Shown here: piece after piece, positions 16,453-25,085 of the stretch | Position numbering within the stretch: position 1 is the stretch's first letter | How the letters are laid out: the number at the start of each line of letters is the position of its first letter | Origin: PWQG01 sp040882255 | GTDB taxonomy: Bacteria > Pseudomonadota > Gammaproteobacteria > Pseudomonadales > Pseudohongiellaceae | Reading direction: 5' to 3' | DNA: 64,000 nucleotides | Assembly: GCA_040882255.1 (NCBI GenBank) | Contig: JBBEBP010000011.1 | Location: forward strand, 62,001-126,000 | Translations under genes and position numbers: made by a program | Notes under the pieces: generated by a model | The model's input: the letters and a program-made list of their open reading frames with translations, nothing else | What the model was told of the DNA's origin: nothing | The model's database searches: none

Positions 16453-18846
16453 ATGAAATTCAGTGAACAATGGTTGCGTGAGTGGATCGACCTGCCGGTG
16501 GATCGTGACACGCTGATGAGCCAGTTGACCATGGCCGGCCTGGAAGTGGATGGCTGTGAACCGGTAGCCGCCGGCTTCGAGGGAGTGGTTGTGGCGGAGA
16601 TTCTCTCCGTGGACCGTCACCCGGAGGCGGACAAGCTCAGCCTGTGCCGTGTCAGTGATGGTGGTGAAGAAGTGCAGATTGTCTGTGGTGCGCCTGGGCT
16701 GTTCGTCGGCATGAAGGCACCGCTGGCCCGGATTGGTGCCTCGTTGCCGGCTCCGGACGCAGAGGATGGGAAACCGTTTCGCATCCGCAAGGCGAAACTG
16801 CGCGGCGTGGAGTCGCAGGGCATGTTGTGTTCGCCTGCGGAGCTGGGTCTGAGTGAGGACAGTTCGGGACTGATGCAATTGCCTGCGGATGCACCGGTGG
16901 GGAATGACCTGCGGGAGTATCTGGCGCTTGATGACGTGGCGATCGAACTGGACCTGACCCCCAATCGGGGCGATTGTCTGGGAATGCTGGGACTGGCGCG
17001 CGAGACGGCCGTTCTCAATGGTATGGAGTTCCGGGCACCGGAGTTTTCTGCGGTAGAAGTGCGCTGCGATACCAGTCTGCCGGTCCGGATAGAAGCGGCT
17101 GACGGTTGTCCGCAGTACCTGGGCCGGGTCATCGAGGGTATCGATCCGGACGCGGAAACGCCGGTATGGATGCAGGAGAAGTTGCGCCGCAGTGGTCTGC
17201 GCAGTATCGATCCGCTGGTGGATGTGACCAACTTTGTGCTGCTTGAGCTGGGTCAGCCGATGCATGCATTTGACCTGGCACAGCTGGAAGGTGGAATCGT
17301 TGTGCGTTATGCGGAGACCGGCGAGAAGCTCACCTTGCTGGACGGGCGCGAGATCGTCCTTGAGAACTCCCATCTGCTGATCTGTGATGAGAAAAAGCCG
17401 GTCGCGCTTGCCGGTATCATGGGCGGAGAGGGTTCCTCGGTCTCCTCCGACACCCGCAGTGTATTTCTGGAGTGTGCCTGTTTCGCGCCGCTGGCCATTG
17501 CCGGCCGGGCGCGGGCTTTCGGTCTGCACACCGATTCCTCCCATCGCTTCGAGCGGGGCGTGGATCACGCCCTGCAGGCGCAGGCCATGGAGCGTGCCAC
17601 TGCGCTTATTCTGGAGATTGCCGGAGGCCGGGCCGGGCCGGTGGTGGAGGCCACCGGTGATGTGCCCGAACTGGCGCGGATCACCCTGCGCTTCTGTTCC
17701 GTTGAGCGTCTGTTGGGCATGGCGCTGCCAGCCGCAAAGATCGAGGCCATTCTGACCCGGCTGGGTTGTCGCATCGTGTCCCGGGATGAGGAGCAGTTGC
17801 AGGTGGAGGCGCCGTCCTTTCGCTATGACCTGGCTATTGAGGCGGACCTGATCGAAGAGCTGGCCCGGGTTCATGGCTACGACAATATACCCGGTCGTCA
17901 TAGCGCCATCCGCACGCGGCTGGGGCAGGCAAGCGAGTCGCGGCTCGGTGCGGACCGCCTGCGCGACCATCTGGTGGCGGCCGGTTACCAGGAAGTCATC
18001 ACGTACAGCTTTGTGGCGCCGGAGCTGCTTGGGCGGATCCAGCCCGAGCCGGCTCCTGTACCCTTGCAGAATCCGATCTCTGCGGACATGGCGGTAATGA
18101 GAACCAGTCTGTGGCCCGGTTTGCTGGAGACATTACAGTACAATCTGAACCGTCAACAAGGCCGTGTACGCCTGTTCGAGACAGGCCAGGTATTTCTGAA
18201 GGAGGGCAGGACATTGTCGCAGCCGCCCTGTCTTGCCGGTCTGGTCTATGGCACCCGTTACCCCCAGGACTGGAACCAGGGGCGCGATAAAGTCGATTTC
18301 TTTGACATCAAGGGTGACGTCGAGGCGTTGACGGGGATGACCCGTCGACCAGAGGATTTCCGCTTCCGGCCGTCGCAACACCCGGCGCTGCATCCCGGAC
18401 AGTCGGCTGAAGTGCTGGATGGCGACGTATCCATTGGCATGGTGGGCCGCCTGCACCCCCAGTTGCAGCGTGAGCTGGACGTGCCGGGGCCGGTGTTCCT
18501 GTTCCAGCTGCGACTGCAGCCGTTGCAGCAGTCAAGCGTTGCGACTTTCGTGCCCCTGTCACGCTATCCGGCCGTGAGCCGTGACCTTGCTGTCGTGATC
18601 GGGGAGTCGGTACCCACCGGTGATCTGGTTCGCCAGCTGCGTGAAACGGCCGGCGAGTATCTGGTGGATTTGCGTATTTTCGATGTATACCAGGGTGACG
18701 CGATCGGCCAGGGTGAAAAAAGTGTGGCGCTGGGCTTGACCTGGCAACATCCTTCGCGCACTCTTGGTGATGAAGACGTGAACGTAATATTCAGCAACTG
18801 TGTCAATGACCTGGAGCAGACATTTAAAGCCAGGTTGAGGGATTGA
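16453..18846 (+). CDS. pheT: Phenylalanyl-tRNA synthetase beta subunit
   Basis: 797-residue partner of PheS. Domains in order: tRNA-binding EMAP-like domain (about 40-150), B3/B4 editing domain (VDVTNFVLLELGQPMHAFD near 255), B5 domain, class II-like core without catalytic residues, and a C-terminal FDX-ACB anticodon-binding domain (FVPLSRYPAVSRDLAVVI). Full length for the family. Confidence 0.98.
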   Translation: MKFSEQWLREWIDLPVDRDTLMSQLTMAGLEVDGCEPVAAGFEGVVVAEILSVDRHPEADKLSLCRVSDGGEEVQIVCGAPGLFVGMKAPLARIGASLPAPDAEDGKPFRIRKAKLRGVESQGMLCSPAELGLSEDSSGLMQLPADAPVGNDLREYLALDDVAIELDLTPNRGDCLGMLGLARETAVLNGMEFRAPEFSAVEVRCDTSLPVRIEAADGCPQYLGRVIEGIDPDAETPVWMQEKLRRSGLRSIDPLVDVTNFVLLELGQPMHAFDLAQLEGGIVVRYAETGEKLTLLDGREIVLENSHLLICDEKKPVALAGIMGGEGSSVSSDTRSVFLECACFAPLAIAGRARAFGLHTDSSHRFERGVDHALQAQAMERATALILEIAGGRAGPVVEATGDVPELARITLRFCSVERLLGMALPAAKIEAILTRLGCRIVSRDEEQLQVEAPSFRYDLAIEADLIEELARVHGYDNIPGRHSAIRTRLGQASESRLGADRLRDHLVAAGYQEVITYSFVAPELLGRIQPEPAPVPLQNPISADMAVMRTSLWPGLLETLQYNLNRQQGRVRLFETGQVFLKEGRTLSQPPCLAGLVYGTRYPQDWNQGRDKVDFFDIKGDVEALTGMTRRPEDFRFRPSQHPALHPGQSAEVLDGDVSIGMVGRLHPQLQRELDVPGPVFLFQLRLQPLQQSSVATFVPLSRYPAVSRDLAVVIGESVPTGDLVRQLRETAGEYLVDLRIFDVYQGDAIGQGEKSVALGLTWQHPSRTLGDEDVNVIFSNCVNDLEQTFKARLRD

Positions 18847-18857
18847 AGGCTAAGGCT

Positions 18858-19163
18858 ATGGCAGGTGGCGCATTGACCAAGGCCGAGATGGCAGAACGAT
18901 TGTTCGAAGATCTCGGTGTCAACAAGCGGGAAGCAAAGGAGCTGGTGGAGCAATTCTTCGAGGAGATCCGTCAGTCGTTGGAAGCCAATGAACAGGTGAA
19001 ACTGTCCGGGTTCGGCAATTTCGATCTGCGGGACAAGAACCAGCGACCGGGCCGCAACCCGAAGACCGGGGAAGAGATTCCCATCAGGGCCCGTCGGGTG
19101 GTGACATTCCGGCCCGGTCAGAAGCTGAAGTCCAGGGTGGAAAAGTATGCTGGAACCCGGTAA
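18858..19163 (+). CDS. ihfA: Integration host factor subunit alpha
   Basis: Alpha subunit of IHF, 101 residues: ALTKAEMAERLFEDLG, SGFGNFDLRDKNQRPGRNPK (DNA-intercalating arm) and ARRVVTFRPGQKLKSRVE. A TTG at 18843 overlapping the pheT stop is possible, but ATG 18858 with AAGG upstream fits the family N-terminus. The end overlaps the next gene by 17 bases. Confidence 0.96.
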   Translation: MAGGALTKAEMAERLFEDLGVNKREAKELVEQFFEEIRQSLEANEQVKLSGFGNFDLRDKNQRPGRNPKTGEEIPIRARRVVTFRPGQKLKSRVEKYAGTR

Positions 19164-19497
19164 TAACAGCGAATTGCCCCCGATTCCGCCGAAACGGTAT
19201 TTCACCATCGGTGAAGTGGGCGAGCTGTGTCAGGTGAAACCGCATGTTCTGCGTTACTGGGAACAGGAGTTTCCCCAGCTGAAACCGGTCAAGCGGCGTG
19301 GCAACCGGCGGTATTATCAGAGGCAGGACGTCATCCTGATCCGCCAGATCAAGACCCTGTTGTATCAGGAAGGCTTCACCATTGGTGGAGCCAGGCAGCG
19401 CATGAACGGGGGCGAGGAATTGCCCAAGCCGTCCATCGATACTCGTGCCCTGAAGGAAGCGATCATCGAGCTTGAGGACGTCATCAATACGCTCTGA
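19147..19497 (+). CDS. MerR-family transcriptional regulator
   Basis: 116 residues with an N-terminal MerR winged helix-turn-helix (RYFTIGEVGELCQVKPHVLRYWEQEF, split here by family: TIGEVG, HVLRYWE, NRRYYQ) and a short C-terminal coiled coil. It has no cysteine-rich metal site or effector domain, so it is the small stand-alone type found after ihfA in many gammaproteobacteria. Target genes unknown. Its start lies 17 bases inside ihfA, implying co-expression. Confidence 0.9.
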   Translation: MLEPGNNSELPPIPPKRYFTIGEVGELCQVKPHVLRYWEQEFPQLKPVKRRGNRRYYQRQDVILIRQIKTLLYQEGFTIGGARQRMNGGEELPKPSIDTRALKEAIIELEDVINTL

Positions 19498-19518
19498 TGA
19501 GCTCCGGTTGCTTTTCTG

Positions 19519-19546
19519 TTGCAACATGCGTTCTGCCAAGTATAAT
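19519..19546 (+). promoter_or_regulatory. Predicted sigma-70 promoter of tRNA-Pro
   Basis: TTGCAA (-35, 19519-19524), a 16-nt spacer and a perfect TATAAT (-10, 19541-19546). The tRNA starts 44 nt after the -10, leaving a short 5' leader for RNase P. Confidence 0.7.
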
Positions 19547-19590
19547 GCCTGCTTCTCCGGGAAGGCATTCGAGCCGATATCCCGGGCTGT

Positions 19591-19667
19591 CGGGGTGTAG
19601 CGCAGTCTGGTAGCGCACCACACTGGGGGTGTGGTGGTCGCAGGTTCAAATCCTGCCACTCCGACCA
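19591..19667 (+). tRNA. tRNA-Pro (GGG)
   Basis: 77 nt with encoded CCA. Acceptor CGGGGTG pairs with CACTCCG, the anticodon stem CCACA/TGTGG holds loop CTGGGGG with anticodon GGG, and the T arm reads GCAGGTTCAAATCCTGC. Its position after ihfA-merR matches Pseudomonas. Confidence 0.97.
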
Positions 19668-19814
19668 ATTTTCTCCGGAACCGGTTCGTGGACTGGCTGG
19701 TTCCACGATCTGTCCCGGACTTCCTGATTTGTGACGCTTTTCTCTTTATCCCCGGTTCACTTATGGGAGGCTCGGGCGTACACTCGCGTCGATAACCCCG
19801 TAGCGAACCGAATT

Positions 19815-21086
19815 ATGGAAACCGATCAGCTGGGCCCGGACATGGAAGAATTGCAGGCCGAGAAGCTTTTCAAGGCCGGCGATATCATCATGCGCGAAGG
19901 TGAGATGGGACAATGTGCCTGGCTGATCCAGAGCGGGCGGGTCTCGATTTTCATCCATCGTGAGGATGGCCACGTCATCGAAGTGGGCAGCCGGGGTCCC
20001 GGCAGCATTATCGGTGAGATGGCCATTGTTGACGATCAGCCCCGCAGTGCTACCGTGCAGGCTATTGAAGACTGCCGTGTGCTGGAAGTTTCCAAGAACG
20101 ACTACACTCGCAGCGTCAATGCCGCCCACCCCATCATCCGCCTCGTTTCCCAGGTCATTCTGGCACGCTACCGTGATGTATTGAGCCGTGCCCATGGACT
20201 CGCCGACAGCACCCCGCGGCTCGAGCAGCAGGAGCTGGACTATGCGGCGCAGAGCAATGTGGTCGATGCGGTGCGCATGAACAATGAATTCAAAGTCGCC
20301 ATCGCCGGCGGTCAGTTGCGTCTCAAATACCAGCCCATGCTGGCACTGGACAGTGGCCGTGTGGTGGGCTTCGAAGCCCTTATGCGTTGGCAACATCCAG
20401 TACGTGGCGAGATTTCACCGGCCGACTTCATTCCCATGGCCGAGGACAGTGGCCTGATCGTGGAAGCCAGCCGTTGGGCATTGCGGGAGGCCTGCGAGGC
20501 TCTACATCGGATGGAGAAAGCTGCAGACGTGCAGGGCGAGCAACTGTTCATGAGCGTCAATTTTTCCGCTGCCGATTTCGAGGACCCCGGCTTTCTGTCC
20601 CTGTTCCAGCAGACCCTGGAAGAAACCGGAACCGACCCGCACCGGATCCATCTGGAGATCATCGAGAGAGTCCTCATCCGGCCATTTGGCGGAGCGCGGG
20701 GTCTGCTGGAGCAGTTCCGGGCCATGGGAGTCGAGGTGGCCATTGATGATTTCGGCACCGGTTACTCTTCCCTGAACTATCTGCATCAGTATCCCATCAA
20801 TACACTGAAAATCGATCAGAGTTTTATCCGCGACATGTGCGACGACGAAATGTCACGCCGCCTGGTCCGCTCCATCCTGACCCTGAGCCGGGACCTGGAT
20901 ATGACGACGGTTGCCGAGGGGGTGGAAACGGAGGCGCAGGTCCGGTTGCTTCGCGAGATGAACTGCGACATCGTACAGGGCTATCATTACGCGCATCCCA
21001 TGGATGAGAAGGCGCTGGTCGCGCTGCTGCGTCGAAGCGGTCAGGGGTGGGAAGCAACAGGGAACACGAATGTGGAAGCACGTTGA
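19815..21086 (+). CDS. Cyclic nucleotide-binding / EAL-domain c-di-GMP phosphodiesterase
   Basis: 423 residues, no membrane segment. The N-terminal cNMP-binding (Crp-like) domain includes FKAGDIIMREGEMGQCAWLI, GPGSIIGEMAIVDDQPRSAT. A linker (about 130-165) leads to an EAL domain. Catalytic features look intact: EALMRW, the VNFSA Asn, LEIIE, DDFGTGYSSLNYL, KIDQSFI and EGVE. It should hydrolyse c-di-GMP, with the N-terminal domain sensing a nucleotide or serving as an interaction module. ATG 19815 is chosen although no clear ribosome site precedes it; GTG 19731 is an alternative. The stop overlaps the next start as TGATG. Confidence 0.88.
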   Translation: METDQLGPDMEELQAEKLFKAGDIIMREGEMGQCAWLIQSGRVSIFIHREDGHVIEVGSRGPGSIIGEMAIVDDQPRSATVQAIEDCRVLEVSKNDYTRSVNAAHPIIRLVSQVILARYRDVLSRAHGLADSTPRLEQQELDYAAQSNVVDAVRMNNEFKVAIAGGQLRLKYQPMLALDSGRVVGFEALMRWQHPVRGEISPADFIPMAEDSGLIVEASRWALREACEALHRMEKAADVQGEQLFMSVNFSAADFEDPGFLSLFQQTLEETGTDPHRIHLEIIERVLIRPFGGARGLLEQFRAMGVEVAIDDFGTGYSSLNYLHQYPINTLKIDQSFIRDMCDDEMSRRLVRSILTLSRDLDMTTVAEGVETEAQVRLLREMNCDIVQGYHYAHPMDEKALVALLRRSGQGWEATGNTNVEAR

Positions 21087-21601
21087 TGGGTGCATGGCTG
21101 CGGTCACTGGCTGACCGGATCGCCACCGGCACCGGGAATGAGCTGGCAACGGAAGCACTGCGTGGTGTACCGGGTCTGCCACCGGTGCTGCAGACGGTGC
21201 ATCTGTTGGGGGCAGCGGTGCTGATGGGCAGTGCTGTGCTGTTTCTGCTGCGGGTCAATGGCCTGGCAATGCGGTCCTGGCCGGTGTCGCCACTGGGCCG
21301 GCGCCTGTTGCCCTGGATGACTGGCGCCTTGGCTGTGATGCCTCTGGCCATGCTGCCGTTTCTGCTGGCACGCCCGCACCGTTACCTGCTCAATCCGGTA
21401 TTCGGCATCAAGATGGGACTGTTGCTGGCGGCGGTAGTGATGACGGTAGCGGTGTTCGCCGGTATACGGACGCTGGCGAGCGAGGCGAGACCGCCGCTGC
21501 CCGTTCGGCTGCTGGCCATTCCCGCTGTACTCACCTGGCTCCTGACCGTAATAGCCGGGCGCTGGATCGCCTATTCCGACTACCTGTTCTGGCCGGCCTG
21601 A
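21086..21601 (+). CDS. Small polytopic membrane protein (DUF6644-like), first of a pair
   Basis: 171 residues with about four hydrophobic segments. A His opens the first segment (QTVHLLGAAVLMGSAVLFLL), and 'NPVFGIKMGLLL' resembles 'NPAFQWKMVLLV' in the next protein, so the two look like paralogues. I recall this layout from the DUF6644 family of unknown function; the assignment is from memory. Translation is coupled to the EAL gene (TGATG), suggesting joint expression. The paired His and Trp residues could bind heme or another cofactor, but this is speculation. Confidence 0.7.
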   Translation: MGAWLRSLADRIATGTGNELATEALRGVPGLPPVLQTVHLLGAAVLMGSAVLFLLRVNGLAMRSWPVSPLGRRLLPWMTGALAVMPLAMLPFLLARPHRYLLNPVFGIKMGLLLAAVVMTVAVFAGIRTLASEARPPLPVRLLAIPAVLTWLLTVIAGRWIAYSDYLFWPA

Positions 21602-21626
21602 ACAGCGGGCGGGAGGATTCACCTAC

Positions 21627-22118
21627 ATGGTTTTTCAGGATTTCTGGCTGCAACTCGAACTGTTGCCCTGGGTACAGCACCTGGCAGCCACCATCTGGTT
21701 CCCGGTGGTCAATTCCCTTCATGTGCTCAGCGTCTGCCTTATGCTGGGTCTTTTGCTGATGGCGGACTTGCGGCTGCTGGGCAATGCCATGCTGGATGGC
21801 CCCGCCAGCCTGGCGTTGAAGGCCTTGCTGCCATTGACTGTGCTGGCCTTTTTGGCTGCCATGGTGACCGGCCTGGCACTGTTCATGACGCGGGCCGCCA
21901 CTCATGTCACGAATCCCGCTTTCCAGTGGAAAATGGTGCTGCTGGTATTGGCAGGAATCAATGTCTGGGTGTTCCATCAGCGCCTGTATCCCTGCGTCGT
22001 GGCGGCCGGCGGTGGGCGCGTGATGACGGCGGGGGTGCGTGCATCGGCAGCCCTCTCGCTGGTATTGTGGAGTGGTGTGATGCTCAGCGGTCGCTGGATC
22101 GGTCACGTGTTCGGTTAA
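21627..22118 (+). CDS. Small polytopic membrane protein (DUF6644-like), second of a pair
   Basis: 163 residues, four predicted membrane helices: FPVVNSLHVLSVCLMLGLLL, LLPLTVLAFLAAMVTGLAL, FQWKMVLLVLAGINVWVFH and a last helix ending ALSLVLWSGVMLSGRWIG. The conserved His after NSL, LLMADLRLLG and NPAFQWK fit the DUF6644-like pattern. GGGAGG lies 9-14 bases before the ATG. Its last segment 'SGRWIG' parallels 'AGRWIA' in the preceding protein. Function unknown. Confidence 0.72.
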   Translation: MVFQDFWLQLELLPWVQHLAATIWFPVVNSLHVLSVCLMLGLLLMADLRLLGNAMLDGPASLALKALLPLTVLAFLAAMVTGLALFMTRAATHVTNPAFQWKMVLLVLAGINVWVFHQRLYPCVVAAGGGRVMTAGVRASAALSLVLWSGVMLSGRWIGHVFG

Positions 22119-22142
22119 TGAGCCTCTGAAGGGAGAATGGAG

Positions 22143-23324
22143 ATGGGGGAAGCGTTTATTGTCTCGGCTGTCCGGACTGCCACCGGAAAACGCAATGGTT
22201 CGCTGAGCGGTGTCCATCCCATTGATCTGGGCGCGGCGGTGGTGGACGAATTGCTGGACCGTTGCCGCATACCGGACACCGAAGTCGATGATGTGATCTT
22301 TGGCTGTGTCACGCAGATTGGCGCACAGTCCGGCAACATCGCGCGTAACATCGTACTGGCTTCAAGGCTCGATCTTTCCGTGCCGGGTGTCACGGTGGAC
22401 CGGCAGTGCGGGTCCTCGTTGCAGGCCATTCACTTCGGCGCCCAGGCTGTCATGTCCGGTACCCAGGATCTGGTGATCTGCGGAGGCGTGGAGAGCATGA
22501 GTCAGGTGCCGATCGGCGCCGATCTGACCGACGGCAAGGCCGCCGGCCGGGGGGTGCAGCGCGGTGAACGCCTGGAAGAGCGGTACCCCGGTATTGAATT
22601 CAGCCAGTTCACGGGAGCGGAGCTGCTGGCCGGGAAATACTTCATCGGTCGCCGGGAGCTGGACAAGTTTGGCCTGCTCAGCCACCAACGGGCGGCGGCC
22701 GCGATCCGTGCCGGTAATTTCCGGGAAGAGATTGTGCCTTATGAAATCACGGACGAGTCGGGAAGTCCGGTTACCTTCCAGCAGGATGAGGGGGTGCGTT
22801 TCGATGCCAGCCTGGATGCGCTGCAGGGGCTGCAACCGCTGCGCGAGGGTGGGCTGATCACCGCCGGTACGGCCAGTCAGGTCAGTGACGGAGCGGCAGC
22901 GTTGATGATCGCCAGCCGCCGGGCAGTGGAGAAATATGATCTGGTGGTCCGGGCGCGTATCCACACGCTCTCTGTTATTGGATCGGATCCGGAAATCATG
23001 CTGGAAGGGCCTATTCCTGCCACGGAAAAGTTGTTGCAGCGTGCCGAGATCAGCATGGACGATGTGGATCTGTATGAGGTCAACGAGGCCTTCGGCTCGG
23101 TGCCGCTGGCCTGGTTGAAGGCCATGGACGCCGATATCCACCGGCTGAATGTCAACGGTGGCGCCCAGGCGCTGGGACACCCCCTGGGCGCCACCGGGGC
23201 GAAACTGATGACCACACTGTTGTATGAGCTGGAGCGGCGCAATGGCCGCTTTGGCCTGGTTGCCATCTGCGAGGGTGGTGGTACGGCGAATGCCACATTG
23301 ATCGAGCGTGGCGGGCTTGCGTAG
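22143..23324 (+). CDS. Thiolase-family acetyl-CoA C-acyltransferase
   Basis: 393 residues, type I thiolase. The nucleophilic Cys is in DRQCGSSLQ (residue ~88), the His motifs in NEAFGSVP and GGAQALGHPLGATGAK, and the second Cys in CEGGGTAN. It either cleaves 3-ketoacyl-CoA or condenses acyl-CoAs; direction and chain length cannot be read. No hydratase/dehydrogenase partner lies beside it, unlike fadAB. ATG 22143 sits seven bases after AGGGAG; ATG 22137 is too close to it. It is the third gene after the EAL protein on this strand. Confidence 0.93.
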   Translation: MGEAFIVSAVRTATGKRNGSLSGVHPIDLGAAVVDELLDRCRIPDTEVDDVIFGCVTQIGAQSGNIARNIVLASRLDLSVPGVTVDRQCGSSLQAIHFGAQAVMSGTQDLVICGGVESMSQVPIGADLTDGKAAGRGVQRGERLEERYPGIEFSQFTGAELLAGKYFIGRRELDKFGLLSHQRAAAAIRAGNFREEIVPYEITDESGSPVTFQQDEGVRFDASLDALQGLQPLREGGLITAGTASQVSDGAAALMIASRRAVEKYDLVVRARIHTLSVIGSDPEIMLEGPIPATEKLLQRAEISMDDVDLYEVNEAFGSVPLAWLKAMDADIHRLNVNGGAQALGHPLGATGAKLMTTLLYELERRNGRFGLVAICEGGGTANATLIERGGLA

Positions 23325-23453
23325 TATCCGCGCATGAAATCCAGGTTATCGAGATCGGCCGTTGTTGTTCGCGGTCTGCTTCAATGCAGAGGGTGAAGGC
23401 ACTTGTCTGACCCGGTATCCATTCCACCGCATTAAGGAAGGAGGAGGTACAGG

Positions 23454-25058
23454 TTGAGTGAGCAGGGATTGAACGGACTGCGTTTCGATAACCGTTTCAC
23501 CCGGGAATTGCCAGCTGATCCCGGCAATGACAACCGTCCGAGACAGATCAGTGGAGCGGCATACACTCGTGTGCTGCCTACAGCCGTGCAGGGCCCGCAC
23601 ACCCTGGCCTGGTCCGAAGAAATGCTGGAGATGCTGGGGCTGGACGCAGCCGACGCGCGTACACCGGAGTTTGCCCAAGTGTTCAGTGGCAACCGCCAGC
23701 TACCCGGCATGGATTGCCACGCTTCCGTGTACGGGGGACACCAGTTCGGTCAATGGGCCGGGCAGCTGGGCGACGGACGGGCCATCAACCTGGGGGAAGT
23801 GGCCGGCCGCGATGGTGCGCTCTGGATGCTACAGCTGAAGGGGGCGGGTACCACACCCTGTTCCCGGGGCGCGGATGGCCGGGCGGTACTGCGTTCTTCC
23901 CTGCGCGAGTTTGTTTGCAGTGAGGCCATGCACCATCTGGGAGTGCCGACCACCAGGGCGCTCAGTCTGGTACTGACCGGCGACGAAGTGGTCCGGGATA
24001 TGTTCTATGATGGGCATCCGCAAGCCGAGGCGGGCGCCGTGGTGTGCCGCCTGTCGCACAGTTTTCTGCGTTTCGGGCACTTTGAGCTGCCGGTGTCTCG
24101 GGGAGATACGGCGCTGCTGGAGCAATTGCTTGACTACACGGAGAGGCACCATTTTCCGCATCTGCTGGATGACCACGACACCCCGGAAGAGCGCCATGAG
24201 GCTCTTTTTCACGAGGTCTGCAAGCGCACCATGAAAATGGTGATCCACTGGATGCGCGTGGGTTTCGTGCATGGTGTGATGAACACGGACAACATGTCGA
24301 TGTTGGGAGAGACGATCGACTACGGCCCCTACGGGTGGATCGATCACTACGATCCGCAGTGGACGCCCAACACCACGGACGCCGGACAACGCCGGTACCG
24401 GTTTGGCGCACAGCCGGAAATCGCGTTCTGGAACCTCCATCAGCTGGCCAATGCCATCGTGGCCGCCACTGGCCGCCCCGGGCCGCTGGAGGAAGCATTG
24501 AAGGAACATGCTGTGCGGTTTCGCACGGAGTGGTTGGCCATGATGCGTGGCAAACTCGGATTGACCCCGCTGGACGGGGAGACGGACGAGACGCTGATCA
24601 CGTCCCTGGAACGATTGCTGCAGCAGCGCGATACCGACATGACGCTGTTCTACCGGCAGCTGGCGGAGCTCGATCCGGCCGGACCGGAAAATCAATTGCC
24701 GGGGCTGCTGAGACCGGCCTGGTACAGCGAGGAAGCGGTACTAGACGAAAACCTGCTGGCCTCACTGCATGACTGGGAAGTGGCCTACCGCGATCGCTTG
24801 CGGCGTGACCCGGTGTCCGACAGGCAGGAGCGCCGTCGGGCGATGAATCGTGTCAATCCGCTGTATGTGCCCCGTAACTATCTGGTGCAGCAGGTCATCG
24901 ATCAGGTGGAGGCTGGCAATACAGACAGCCTTCAGGAACTCATGACAGTGCTGCGCCACCCTTACGAGGAGCAGCCCGGTCAGGAAGCCTGGGCAGCCAG
25001 ACGTCCGGAGTGGGCGCGGCACCAGCCCGGCTGTTCCATGTTGTCCTGCAGTTCATGA
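23454..25058 (+). CDS. selO: Protein adenylyltransferase SelO (YdiU family)
   Basis: Pseudokinase-fold enzyme that transfers AMP to Ser/Thr/Tyr of target proteins, linked to redox stress in E. coli. 534 residues. Features: YGGHQFGQWAGQLGDGRA, LQLKGAGTTPCSRGADGRA, and the metal-binding Asn/Asp in HGVMNTDNMS, with NPLYVPRNYLVQ in the C-terminal part. The C-terminus CSMLSCSS carries two cysteines where animal SelO has selenocysteine. The start is TTG, supported by a very strong AGGAGGAGGT at 23439-23448. No ATG fits the conserved N-terminus. Confidence 0.93.
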   Translation: MSEQGLNGLRFDNRFTRELPADPGNDNRPRQISGAAYTRVLPTAVQGPHTLAWSEEMLEMLGLDAADARTPEFAQVFSGNRQLPGMDCHASVYGGHQFGQWAGQLGDGRAINLGEVAGRDGALWMLQLKGAGTTPCSRGADGRAVLRSSLREFVCSEAMHHLGVPTTRALSLVLTGDEVVRDMFYDGHPQAEAGAVVCRLSHSFLRFGHFELPVSRGDTALLEQLLDYTERHHFPHLLDDHDTPEERHEALFHEVCKRTMKMVIHWMRVGFVHGVMNTDNMSMLGETIDYGPYGWIDHYDPQWTPNTTDAGQRRYRFGAQPEIAFWNLHQLANAIVAATGRPGPLEEALKEHAVRFRTEWLAMMRGKLGLTPLDGETDETLITSLERLLQQRDTDMTLFYRQLAELDPAGPENQLPGLLRPAWYSEEAVLDENLLASLHDWEVAYRDRLRRDPVSDRQERRRAMNRVNPLYVPRNYLVQQVIDQVEAGNTDSLQELMTVLRHPYEEQPGQEAWAARRPEWARHQPGCSMLSCSS

Positions 25059-25085
25059 CGTCGATAGACGGTCTTTGGAGCACCG

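Noticed and set aside
16387..17970. 527-residue minus-strand frame opposite pheT and the pheS end
   Set aside because: Crosses the pheS-pheT boundary and lacks any recognisable domain.
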